Positions 1 through 6,065 of a DNA stretch of 8,177 nt are shown here, piece by piece. Each line of letters begins with the position of its first letter. The stretch's first letter is position 1. The stretch is from Dehalococcoidia bacterium (lineage in GTDB: Bacteria > Chloroflexota > Dehalococcoidia > UBA6926): the NCBI GenBank assembly GCA_012271225.1, contig JAAXGS010000045.1:1-8177 (forward strand). Direction: 5' to 3'. The position numbers and the translations under genes are program-made. The notes beneath the pieces are model-generated. The model was not told where the DNA came from. It saw nothing but the letters and a program-made list of their open reading frames with translations, and did not search any database.

Positions 1-23
1 TGACGGACGTCACGGGGCGGCTG

Positions 24-44
24 CCGCGCTATGCATAGCGGCGG
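24..44 (-). other. Palindrome/stem-loop spanning the lexA stop codon
   Basis: Positions 27-40 read CGCTATGCATAGCG, a perfect 14-base palindrome. Allowing one bulged base, the pairing extends to 24-44. In the minus-strand transcript this gives about eight pairs closed by a TGCA loop. The last two lexA codons and its TAG stop lie inside it. No run of U follows, so it is not a standard intrinsic terminator. A second short inverted repeat (TGACG-GA-CGTCA, 1-12) lies just downstream. It could stabilise the mRNA end, assist termination or bind a protein. The symmetry is certain; the role is unknown. Confidence 0.45.
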
Positions 45-661
45 AGGACGCCGACCACCCTGCCCCTGATCTGGACATTCCGCGCGTCCACGTAGATGGG
101 CTCCATCGTCGTGTTCTCGGGCTGGAGTCTCACGCGCGCGCCCTCAGGGAAGAAGCGCTTTAGCGTCGTCTCTCCTTCCTGAATCAGCCACGCCGCCACC
201 ATCTCACCCGACTGCGCGTTCTCCTGCGCCTCCAGAACGACCATATCGCCGTCACGGATCAGGGCATCGATCATTGAATCACCCTTCACCCGGAGGGCGA
301 AGAGCCGCTCACGGCTTCCGGCCATCTCCTGCTCAATCTCCACAGAGTCCTCTTCGATGGCCGTGGCGACGTCCTCCGGGAAGCCCAGCAGCGGCTCACC
401 GGCGGCAATGGCGCCCAGAACGGGAATCCGGAGGCGCCGCTCACGCCGCCCGACGATCTCAATGCCCCGGGAAACCTCTTTGGAGCGGCGCAGAAGGCCT
501 TTGCGAACAAGTCCCTTCAGGTTGTAATCAACCACGCTGGTGGATGAAATATCACAGCCGTACTGGATGTCCCGCACCGTTGGCGGGTAGCCGTTCTCAT
601 CCAGGAAACTCTCGATGAACTCCATGATCGCCCGCTGCTTGGAGCTCAGTTGCTCTGCCAT
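29..661 (-). CDS. lexA: LexA repressor (SOS response), self-cleaving serine peptidase
   Basis: LexA represses DNA-damage genes and cuts itself when it meets RecA filaments on single-stranded DNA. From the ATG at 661 the protein has 210 residues, normal for the family. An N-terminal winged helix-turn-helix covers about residues 1-70; its recognition helix lies near ISSTSVVDYNLK. A short linker leads to the S24 peptidase domain. The cleavage site Ala87-Gly88 sits in PVLGAIAAGEP, the catalytic Ser129 in VKGDSM and the catalytic Lys168 in TTLKRFF, so every key residue is present. A GTG directly before the ATG (664) could also serve as the start. I prefer the ATG because an AAGGAGG lies five bases before it but only two before the GTG. 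The gene has its own promoter and LexA box upstream, so it is very probably autoregulated. The stop codon lies inside a perfect palindrome. Confidence 0.97.
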   Translation of the reverse strand: MAEQLSSKQRAIMEFIESFLDENGYPPTVRDIQYGCDISSTSVVDYNLKGLVRKGLLRRSKEVSRGIEIVGRRERRLRIPVLGAIAAGEPLLGFPEDVATAIEEDSVEIEQEMAGSRERLFALRVKGDSMIDALIRDGDMVVLEAQENAQSGEMVAAWLIQEGETTLKRFFPEGARVRLQPENTTMEPIYVDARNVQIRGRVVGVLRRYA

Positions 662-666
662 CACTG

Positions 667-673
667 CCTCCTT
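667..673 (-). promoter_or_regulatory. Shine-Dalgarno site of lexA
   Basis: The minus strand reads AAGGAGG here, a near-perfect match to the 16S rRNA anti-SD. It lies five bases before the ATG at 661 and two before the overlapping GTG at 664. The spacing favours the ATG as the lexA start. Confidence 0.8.
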
Positions 674-701
674 GTTTTCATGGCCGTTTCGCCCAAAAGG
701 A

Positions 702-715
702 CGAACCCATGTTCG
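702..715. promoter_or_regulatory. LexA (SOS) box controlling lexA
   Basis: CGAACCCATGTTCG consists of perfect inverted arms CGAAC/GTTCG around four bases. It matches the CGAAC-N4-GTTCG operator known from Bacillus, Actinobacteria and Chloroflexota, and not the CTG-N10-CAG box of Gammaproteobacteria. It lies between the lexA start codon and the -10 element, just after the predicted transcription start, where bound LexA would block initiation or early elongation. I found no second copy of this motif by eye in the window. Confidence 0.88.
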
Positions 716-726
716 CGCTGGAGACT

Positions 727-755
727 ACGATAGCACGTGTGAGCGGTTGGGTCAA
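727..755 (-). promoter_or_regulatory. Predicted sigma-70-type promoter of lexA
   Basis: On the minus strand TTGACC (750-755) serves as -35 and TATCGT (727-732) as -10, with an exact 17-base spacer. Transcription would start near 719, placing the LexA box at roughly +4 to +17. It lies in the gap after the peroxiredoxin stop codon, so lexA can be transcribed independently of that gene. Confidence 0.7.
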
Positions 756-780
756 TGTGTCCACCGGAAAGGCGGCGTTA

Positions 781-1245
781 TTACGGAGAGGCGGCGTCCG
801 CAAGCTCCGCGAGCGTGGAGAGGACATTGCGGGCATGGCTGCCCATCAGAAACTCGTTGTGAAACACGCCTCTGATGATCCCGTCAGGGTCTATGACATA
901 CGTGACGCGCGACGTGCCCAGCCCGAAACGGCGCTGCACGCCGTACGCCTTGCGAATCTGCCCCGATGTGTCGCTGCCCAGCCCAAAGGGAGCGCTGACC
1001 GACTGGCCGAAGTTCTCGACCTTCTCCAGTCCGTCCGGGCTGATGCCGATCAGGACGGCGTTTTGGGCGAGGATCTCATCGTGCACATCGCAGAACCCGC
1101 TCACCTCCGCTGTGCAACCGAGTGAAAAGGCTCTGGGGTAGAAAAAGATGACGACGTTCTCGCCCCGGTAATCGGACAGTCGAAAGCTCCCTCCTGTTCC
1201 GAGGGGAACCTCAAAATCCGGCGCGATTGTTCCAACCTTCAACAT
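781..1245 (-). CDS. Peroxiredoxin, Bcp/AhpC-TSA family
   Basis: This is a 154-residue thioredoxin-fold peroxidase that should reduce hydrogen peroxide and organic peroxides in the cytoplasm. The opening GTIAPDFEVP and the later VTYVIDPDG are family signatures. The active-site loop runs from Pro37 to Cys44 (YPRAFSLGCT) and fits PxxxS/TxxC, with Ser41 where Thr is more usual and Cys44 as the peroxidatic cysteine. Arg113 is the likely conserved arginine. Bcp/PrxQ enzymes often carry a resolving Cys five residues after the first; here that position is Ser49, and the only other cysteine is Cys52, eight residues on. It may therefore act as a 1-Cys enzyme or use an altered partner. A GGGAG lies four bases before the ATG. 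The upstream membrane-protein gene ends 52 bases away, so read-through is possible. The family is secure; the exact subclass is not. Confidence 0.93.
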   Translation of the reverse strand: MLKVGTIAPDFEVPLGTGGSFRLSDYRGENVVIFFYPRAFSLGCTAEVSGFCDVHDEILAQNAVLIGISPDGLEKVENFGQSVSAPFGLGSDTSGQIRKAYGVQRRFGLGTSRVTYVIDPDGIIRGVFHNEFLMGSHARNVLSTLAELADAASP

Positions 1246-1264
1246 CGTGCTCCCAGTGTATCAC

Positions 1265-1282
1265 CTGATCACCAGTGGTCAG
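1265..1282. promoter_or_regulatory. Imperfect dyad upstream of the peroxiredoxin gene
   Basis: CTGATCAC-CA-GTGGTCAG has 8-base arms with a single mismatch. It lies 20 bases before the peroxiredoxin start. On the minus strand its CTGACC half could be a weak -35, with TACACT 16 bases later as a -10, which would start transcription almost at the ATG. It could be an operator for a dimeric regulator. No known regulator site is recognised. Confidence 0.3.
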
Positions 1283-1297
1283 AGGGGTGTTGCGCGC

Positions 1298-3217
1298 TCA
1301 GCGGCCCGCGGGGCGTCGGCCCACCGACGCCGGAGCGAGGAGCCGCGCGATGATCAGGCCCACGCCCGCAACCACGCCGACCATGATCGCTTGCGTCCGT
1401 ATGTCCTCCAGAATGCCATCCAACAGGACCGTGACGAAGATGTCCACGCGCGCCACGAATTCCCGTCCCGCGCTGCTTGTCGAAGATTCAGGGAACGAGG
1501 CTGCCCATGAGTCGAACACCGGAGCCAGCGCAAGGCCGGGCAGGAGCGTGGCAATCAGCCAGATCAGCGCCGCGCCGGAGCCCAGGGTGGCCGATGCCCA
1601 GGTGAGGCGGCCCTCCCAGCCCTGTCCACCAACCACAGCCGCCAAAAGCAGCGGCAGCAGCGCCGCCGCCCACAGCACGATGTGGATCACCTGACCGAGC
1701 GCCCGATACCGGCGGACGGTCTGCAGGGTGGAGCGCGCCTCCGCGCCAAAGACGTCCTCCACCAGCGCGTCTACGGAATCCTGATCAATGCGCACCCCGT
1801 CACGAATTGCGCCGCGCGCGTCGACCGCGTTGTCCAGCAGGTTGAGGTCAATCGCTTCTCCGAAACCGGCAACGTCAAAGGTGATGCCCTCCGTCATCAG
1901 CTTCCGCGCTCTTTCAATGAACGCCGCGGCCTCCGGGCCAATGGCCCCTCGAATATCGTCTTCATCAATGGACACGGACAGGGGAATCAGGCCGCGGATG
2001 AGGGAGCTGATCCGGTCGCCCGGCGTGATGTCCAGAATCTCCAGGAAGGCGTCGTAGTCGATGCCATCGAGGACGCACGGCGGCAGCGTGACGCTGGTCC
2101 ACTGAGACTGAAGGATGTTCTCCCATTCCCCCGTCTCACACACCGGAACAGTCTCAAACTGCCCACGCAGATACGTGTCCGTCCGCTGCGAGATTGTGTC
2201 CGAAACACGATCCCTGGCCCCGATCAGTGACACCTCCACATCCGTGGGGACGAGTGTGTCCGAATGACCGACGGCGTACTGGGCGACGCCCACGATCACG
2301 TGCGCCCTCACCCTGTCCAACTCGCTCTCGGAAACCGCCTGCTGAATGAGTCCGGAAACAGGGTCCGCGGTGACCGGGCCAAATCCGGGAATGGCAATCG
2401 GGATCGCCGGCAAACGGCTCTCTATCGCGTCCGCAACTCCGCGTTCCAGCATGTCGCCGTCAGGGTCGGCATTGGAGAGAATGGCGATCAGGGCGTCCTC
2501 AACCGCATCCGCCCTGCCCTCCAGCGGAATCGTGATCACTGAATTCTCCGTCTCACCGGTGTAGTACGCGCCGATGTCGTCCACGGCGCCGGCCACACTC
2601 CGGAGCAGCCACTCGCGCGGGAGGATTGCCCGCGCGTGCTCCTCCACGTCGTCCCGCGACAGCAGGCCGGACGCAAACGGGACGGCGTCCGCCTCCTCCA
2701 TCACCCCGTCCACGATCAGGGCGATCATCGCGTCATACAACGCCGCGTCTCCCCGGGCGATGCGCTGAGAGAGCGCGTCAACGCTCCGTCCGCCCCCCGT
2801 GGCGATGTCCAGACGCAACTCAAACTGCTCCTGCTGCCCGGTGAGGTACGGCCAGACCGTTCGAATTCCGCTCTCGGTGGCCTGCTGCAGCCCGGCGGGG
2901 GGGAAACCCTCGCGCAGGGCGGCGGCCACATCGTCCTTCAGGGGCTCCGCCGCGCGAATGACCCTGCTGTCCGTCTCATCAAAAAGACCGTCCAGGAGCG
3001 CGGGCGCCAGGTGGTCATGGACATAGCCGTAGAAATCCGCCTCACGCAATGCCTCGATCAGGCCGTCGGGTTCCGCAAGGGATGACCGCAGTCCGGAGAC
3101 CGTGACGGCAAGGACGAGGAGAGGCAGAAACACAAGCGCGATGAGAACTGCGATACCGCGCCGGAACCACAGGAAAATGGGGATGCTCTGAGAACCATTG
3201 GATGGAAAGACGGTCAC
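1298..3217 (-). CDS. Unrecognised multi-pass membrane protein with large repeat-containing external region
   Basis: I do not recognise this protein. From a GTG at 3217 it has 639 residues. Arginines (WFRRG) precede one membrane segment (about 21-42), which suggests a cytoplasmic N-terminus. Some 465 polar, acidic residues follow, probably external. Three hydrophobic stretches end the protein (about 510-530, 539-565, 610-629), with a basic tail. The external part holds a repeated module: residues 95-127 and 189-221 align without gaps from DDV to YxTG, sharing Arg, Pro and Leu positions. Each is followed by a similar beta-like stretch and helix; a weaker third copy follows around 303-350. Its only two cysteines (about 360 and 381) are both in the external region and could form a disulfide. 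The reading frame could extend to a TTG at 3241, but neither start has a ribosome site. I chose the GTG because it falls eight bases after a TATCAT -10 element, which would give a leaderless mRNA. Function is unknown; similar unnamed proteins seem familiar from Chloroflexota. Confidence 0.85.
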   Translation of the reverse strand: MTVFPSNGSQSIPIFLWFRRGIAVLIALVFLPLLVLAVTVSGLRSSLAEPDGLIEALREADFYGYVHDHLAPALLDGLFDETDSRVIRAAEPLKDDVAAALREGFPPAGLQQATESGIRTVWPYLTGQQEQFELRLDIATGGGRSVDALSQRIARGDAALYDAMIALIVDGVMEEADAVPFASGLLSRDDVEEHARAILPREWLLRSVAGAVDDIGAYYTGETENSVITIPLEGRADAVEDALIAILSNADPDGDMLERGVADAIESRLPAIPIAIPGFGPVTADPVSGLIQQAVSESELDRVRAHVIVGVAQYAVGHSDTLVPTDVEVSLIGARDRVSDTISQRTDTYLRGQFETVPVCETGEWENILQSQWTSVTLPPCVLDGIDYDAFLEILDITPGDRISSLIRGLIPLSVSIDEDDIRGAIGPEAAAFIERARKLMTEGITFDVAGFGEAIDLNLLDNAVDARGAIRDGVRIDQDSVDALVEDVFGAEARSTLQTVRRYRALGQVIHIVLWAAALLPLLLAAVVGGQGWEGRLTWASATLGSGAALIWLIATLLPGLALAPVFDSWAASFPESSTSSAGREFVARVDIFVTVLLDGILEDIRTQAIMVGVVAGVGLIIARLLAPASVGRRPAGR

Positions 3218-3223
3218 GTCTCG

Positions 3224-3230
3224 TATGATA
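3224..3230. promoter_or_regulatory. Symmetric -10 element between divergent genes
   Basis: TATGATA reads TATGAT on the plus strand and TATCAT on the minus strand, so one site could serve as -10 for both the thioesterase gene and the membrane-protein gene. On plus it would give a leader of about 45 bases. On minus it would start almost at the GTG at 3217. No strong -35 is visible on either side. The TATnATA form matches what is known of bidirectional bacterial promoters. Confidence 0.4.
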
Positions 3231-3282
3231 GCCAAAACCAATTGAGCAGGCGCGTCCTGTACGGGCCGCCACCGGAGGTGTT

Positions 3283-3696
3283 ATGACAGAGGGCATTGCG
3301 CAAAAGGAGCGGCTGATTGAGTGGATGGGCGCAGAGTTGACGGAGAAGGGGGACGGCAAGGCGGTGGGGGTCCTGCGCGTGGCGCCCCACGTGCTGCACG
3401 CGGATGACAACCCGCGCGTGGCGGGCGGGGTGATCATGGCGCTGATGGACTTCACCATTCATCACGCGGTTGACAGCCTGCTCGCTCCGAATGAGCTCCA
3501 CGCGACGATTGAGATGAAACTCAACTTTGTTCGCCCCGGCCAGCCCGGCGTTCTCCGCGCGGAGGCGAACATCGTCAACAAGGGCAGCCGCTTTGCCATT
3601 GTCGAAGGCGTCATCATTCAGGAAGAGACCGGCAAGCTTGTCGCGCAGACGCTCACAACGGAGACGTGGGTGGAGTTGCCTGCGGGCAACTCCTAA
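3283..3696 (+). CDS. PaaI-like hotdog-fold thioesterase
   Basis: This 137-residue protein has the hotdog-fold pattern of the PaaI/4HBT acyl-CoA thioesterases, which hydrolyse acyl-CoA to the free acid and CoA. The central helix reads VAGGVIMALMDFTIHHAV (residues 46-63) and holds Asp56, aligned with the catalytic Asp of PaaI. The later strands fit the family: TIEMKLNFVRPGQPGVL (75-91), EANIVNKGSRFAIVEGVI and LVAQTLTTETW. PaaI usually has HGG where this protein has AGG (Ala47), so the conserved His is missing. The substrate cannot be told from sequence. A GGAGG lies four bases before the ATG. The zinc-ribbon gene starts 35 bases after the stop on the same strand, so the two probably form one unit. 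The divergent membrane-protein gene shares the upstream region. Confidence 0.87.
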   Translation: MTEGIAQKERLIEWMGAELTEKGDGKAVGVLRVAPHVLHADDNPRVAGGVIMALMDFTIHHAVDSLLAPNELHATIEMKLNFVRPGQPGVLRAEANIVNKGSRFAIVEGVIIQEETGKLVAQTLTTETWVELPAGNS

Positions 3697-3731
3697 CCGC
3701 GGCAGGATCGGTGGATTCCCGGAGCTGACCC

Positions 3732-4232
3732 ATGTCAACTGAGAAGCGCACCTGGACGTGCAGCGCGTGCAGCCATGAGCTGACTCCGCGCTGCCCCGCC
3801 TGTCGGGTGGTGATCACCGGGCAGGAGGCGGCGGCCGGGCGCTGCGGCACGTGCGGCACGCCGATCACCGCCTCCATCTACACGTGCCCGGAGTGTCAGA
3901 CGGAGAACGGCCTCAGACCGCCGCCGGAACAGCGCCTGCGGCCCTGGCGAGGGCGTGATCTGGGCATCAAGACACTGCAGGCTCTTCGGCTCCTTGTCGG
4001 CATGGCGCAGATGTCGGGGCTGATTCTGCTTGGCGTGAGTTGCTCAGCCGCCGCCGGCGGCGCGGATCCCCCCGCCAATGGCCCGACGTTCGGTCAGCTG
4101 CAGGCCCTGGGCCTGTTTGCCCTTGTCGGCCTGATTCCCGTGCAGATCGTCATCGCGCGGCTTGTCAAGAGCCTCAGCTACGGGACGGTGAGAATCGGGG
4201 AGCGACGGCGTGGGGGCTCACAGGGCGGCTAG
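3732..4232 (+). CDS. Double zinc-ribbon protein with two membrane segments
   Basis: This is a 166-residue protein of unknown role. Residues 10-55 hold four CxxC pairs (Cys10/13, 21/24, 38/41, 52/55), enough ligands for two zinc-ribbon knuckles. A basic, proline-containing linker (PPPEQRLRPWRGR) follows, then two hydrophobic segments (about 84-105 and 122-146) and a basic glycine-rich tail. The likely topology is a cytoplasmic zinc domain anchored by a membrane hairpin. Similar small ribbon-plus-membrane proteins are common in bacteria and seldom characterised; none lets me assign a function. A GGAG lies seven bases before the ATG. The stop TAG is part of a CTAG that also contains the stop of the convergent recO gene. 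Expression and composition look normal for the region. Confidence 0.85.
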   Translation: MSTEKRTWTCSACSHELTPRCPACRVVITGQEAAAGRCGTCGTPITASIYTCPECQTENGLRPPPEQRLRPWRGRDLGIKTLQALRLLVGMAQMSGLILLGVSCSAAAGGADPPANGPTFGQLQALGLFALVGLIPVQIVIARLVKSLSYGTVRIGERRRGGSQGG

Positions 4233-5035
4233 CGCGGCCCCAGCGTTGCCCGCGTCCTGTCCAGGACGGCGGCGGTCTCCAACGGCGCCTCAAGAATATA
4301 AATCAGGTACCAACGCAGCAGCGCCTCACAGTCGGCTGCGGCGTCCTCACGCGTTGAGAGCCGCGCCGCCGCGTCCGATCCCTCACGCTGCAGGGCGGTC
4401 AGGTCATGCAGCGTTTCACGCGAGACCGGCCGGGTCCACGCCTGCTGTCCGGAGCGGCACGCCCCGCACAGCATCCCGCCCAGCTGCGCGCTGAAGAACA
4501 GCGGCCCGGACAAGCCCGCCGCGTCCGCGCCGCAGGACGCGCACCGGTCGAGAACGGGTTGAAACCCGGCCCAGCCGAGTATCTGCGCCTCCACGGCGCG
4601 GGCAAGGGGGGCGGGCGGCTGCCCGGCGTCCAGACGCCGCAGAGCGTCGACAAGATGCAGAAAGAGTTCTCTCTGCGGCTCCTGCTCCTGCGTGAATCGG
4701 TCGATCAGCTCCGCCATGTGCAGGCCGTGGAGCAGCGTGATGACGGAGGCGCGGGCGTGGGGATACATCTCCGACGCCTGCGCCTGCGTGATCACATCCA
4801 GGCTGCGGCCTCTGGTGATCAGGACGGAGGCGCGGGTCAGCGGCTCAAGATGCCCCCCAAGGCGGCTCGTCGGCTTTCTCACGCCGCGCGCCGTCGCCCG
4901 CAGTTTTCCGTGCTCGGCGGAGAACAGCGTCAGGATGCGGTCGGCCTCTCCAAGGTCACGGTGGCGCAGAACGATCGCGTCCGCCCGATACTGCGCTGAC
5001 AGCGGAAGTGTCGCCGGAGGGTGGCCGGAGGTCAT
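4229..5035 (-). CDS. recO: DNA repair protein RecO
   Basis: RecO anneals SSB-coated single strands and, with RecR, helps load RecA onto gapped DNA. The 268-residue length is typical. An N-terminal OB fold begins around residue 16: YRADAIVLRHRDLGEADRIL, then GKLRATARGVRKPTSRLGG, a signature RecO stretch. A helical middle follows, then a C4 zinc site made of Cys165/168 and Cys190/193 around PLFFSAQLGGMLC. The first 15 residues look poorly conserved and no good ribosome site precedes the ATG at 5035. No alternative start codon lies between it and the conserved part, so I keep it. The start is 24 bases after the crotonase stop, which suggests co-transcription and perhaps translational coupling. 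It converges with the zinc-ribbon gene, and the two stops share CTAG. Confidence 0.95.
   Translation of the reverse strand: MTSGHPPATLPLSAQYRADAIVLRHRDLGEADRILTLFSAEHGKLRATARGVRKPTSRLGGHLEPLTRASVLITRGRSLDVITQAQASEMYPHARASVITLLHGLHMAELIDRFTQEQEPQRELFLHLVDALRRLDAGQPPAPLARAVEAQILGWAGFQPVLDRCASCGADAAGLSGPLFFSAQLGGMLCGACRSGQQAWTRPVSRETLHDLTALQREGSDAAARLSTREDAAADCEALLRWYLIYILEAPLETAAVLDRTRATLGPR
4253..4268. terminator. Stem-loop near the convergent gene ends (possible terminator)
   Basis: CGTCCTGTCCAGGACG can fold into six pairs with a GTCC loop. It lies about 20 bases past the zinc-ribbon stop and inside the last codons of recO. The two genes leave no intergenic space, so any terminator for the plus-strand unit must lie within recO. 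No U-run follows on either strand, so intrinsic termination is doubtful. Confidence 0.25.
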
Positions 5036-5059
5036 GGCGCGCGGAACGTCACCCTGAGG

Positions 5060-5896
5060 CTATGAGCCGCTCCAGCGCGGCGGGCGTTTCTCCACGAAGG
5101 CCCTGCGCCCCTCGGCGACGTCGCCGGACGCCGCGACCTCCGCCGTCAGCGGCGCGGAGTATTCCCGGAGGGCGTCCTCCTCATGGCGGCGTTGAAAGAG
5201 CGCCATCGCCTTGGACGCACGGACGGCGGACGGCGCGTTCTCCGCGATCAGGCCGGCAATCTCCACCGCCCTGTCCATGAGCATGTCCGGGGCGAGCACT
5301 TCATGCACCAGGCCGAGTCGATGCGCCTCATCGATGGGGATGCGCTCCGCGGTGAGCAGGTAGAACATCGCCTCGCCGGGAGCGATCATCCGCCCCAGGT
5401 ACTGACTGCCGTAGCTGGCGGCGATGCCCCGCTTCGGCTCCGGGAGGCCCAGATAGGCCTCTGACGACGCGATCCGAATATCACAGTCCATGACAAAGTG
5501 CATGCCGCCGCCAACGGCCAGCCCGTTGACGGCGGCGATGAACGGTTTTGGATTGCGGGAGAAGAGATCGAAGCGAACGGGCGCGGACGGGGCGAGCGCG
5601 GCGGTTTCCGTCTCATACGCCTCCGGCGCAATCTCGCCGCTGTCACGGCGCTTGGCAAGGGCTGTGAGGGCGGCGTCACGCTCCGCGCCCTCACGCATAT
5701 CCGCCCCGGCGCAGAATGCGCGGCCCGCGCCCGTGACAACGCCCACGCGCATGGCGGGATCGGACGTGAAGTCGTCCAGGCATTCCGTCATCTCCGCCAT
5801 GAGCCGACCGCCAATCGCGTTCAGGCGGTCCGGCCGATTCAACGTGAAGATGGCCAGATGCTGATCAGCGCGCTTGTCATACAGAACGTCCGGCAT
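5060..5896 (-). CDS. Enoyl-CoA hydratase/isomerase (crotonase) family protein
   Basis: This is a crotonase-fold enzyme of 278 residues, which acts on acyl-CoA thioesters. The oxyanion-hole segments are FCAGADM (backbone NH of Ala63) and AVNGLAVGGGMHF (Gly130). In hydratases two Glu side chains handle water: Glu153 (in YLGLPEPKRG) matches the second (rat Glu164), but His133 replaces the first (Glu144). A simple hydratase is therefore uncertain, and an isomerase or other crotonase reaction is possible. About 15 extra charged residues lie between GADM and NPKPFIAAVNG. The C-terminal motif GDVAEGRRAFVEKRPPRW is typical. The frame is open upstream to 6124, but I start at 5896: an AGGGAG lies six bases before this ATG, and homology begins at MPDVLYDK. 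The longer form would overlap recR and adds low-complexity residues. It lies between recR and recO on one strand. Confidence 0.92.
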   Translation of the reverse strand: MPDVLYDKRADQHLAIFTLNRPDRLNAIGGRLMAEMTECLDDFTSDPAMRVGVVTGAGRAFCAGADMREGAERDAALTALAKRRDSGEIAPEAYETETAALAPSAPVRFDLFSRNPKPFIAAVNGLAVGGGMHFVMDCDIRIASSEAYLGLPEPKRGIAASYGSQYLGRMIAPGEAMFYLLTAERIPIDEAHRLGLVHEVLAPDMLMDRAVEIAGLIAENAPSAVRASKAMALFQRRHEEDALREYSAPLTAEVAASGDVAEGRRAFVEKRPPRWSGS

Positions 5897-5963
5897 CCCA
5901 CACTCCCTGCGCCGCGCGGTCAGCCACGCGGCGGCCAGCCACATGATGGGGAAAGCATACACC

Positions 5964-5993
5964 CGCGCCGCATACCAGAGGCCGAGCGGCGCG
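5964..5993. other. GC-rich inverted repeat in the recR-crotonase gap
   Basis: CGCGCCGC (5964-5971) and GCGGCGCG (5986-5993) are perfect 8-base arms around a 14-base loop, in the 169-base stretch between the recR stop and the crotonase start. No U-run follows. In such GC-rich DNA an arm of this size may arise by chance. I saw no convincing promoter in this gap, only a weak TATGCT on the minus strand just downstream. Confidence 0.25.
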
Positions 5994-6065
5994 CGGCGGA
6001 GAACTGGGAGATGCGGCGAACACAACGGGAACCGAGGGGGAACGGGGCGGAGCGTGACGCGGCCA

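Noticed and set aside
771..797. Direct repeat AGGCGGCGT (771-779 and 789-797) at the peroxiredoxin stop codon
   Set aside because: Only nine GC-rich bases; expected by chance, with no flanking mobile gene.
1682..2230. Plus-strand open frame inside the membrane-protein gene
   Set aside because: The minus-strand frame is far longer and has coherent membrane segments and repeats; this is a shadow.
1298..3241. TTG 3241 as the start of the membrane protein
   Set aside because: No ribosome site precedes it and it lies upstream of the best -10 element; not fully excluded.
4406..4999. Long plus-strand open frame opposite recO
   Set aside because: It lies fully antisense to a secure gene; GC-rich DNA makes such frames common, and the translation is Arg/Gly-rich with no recognisable domain.
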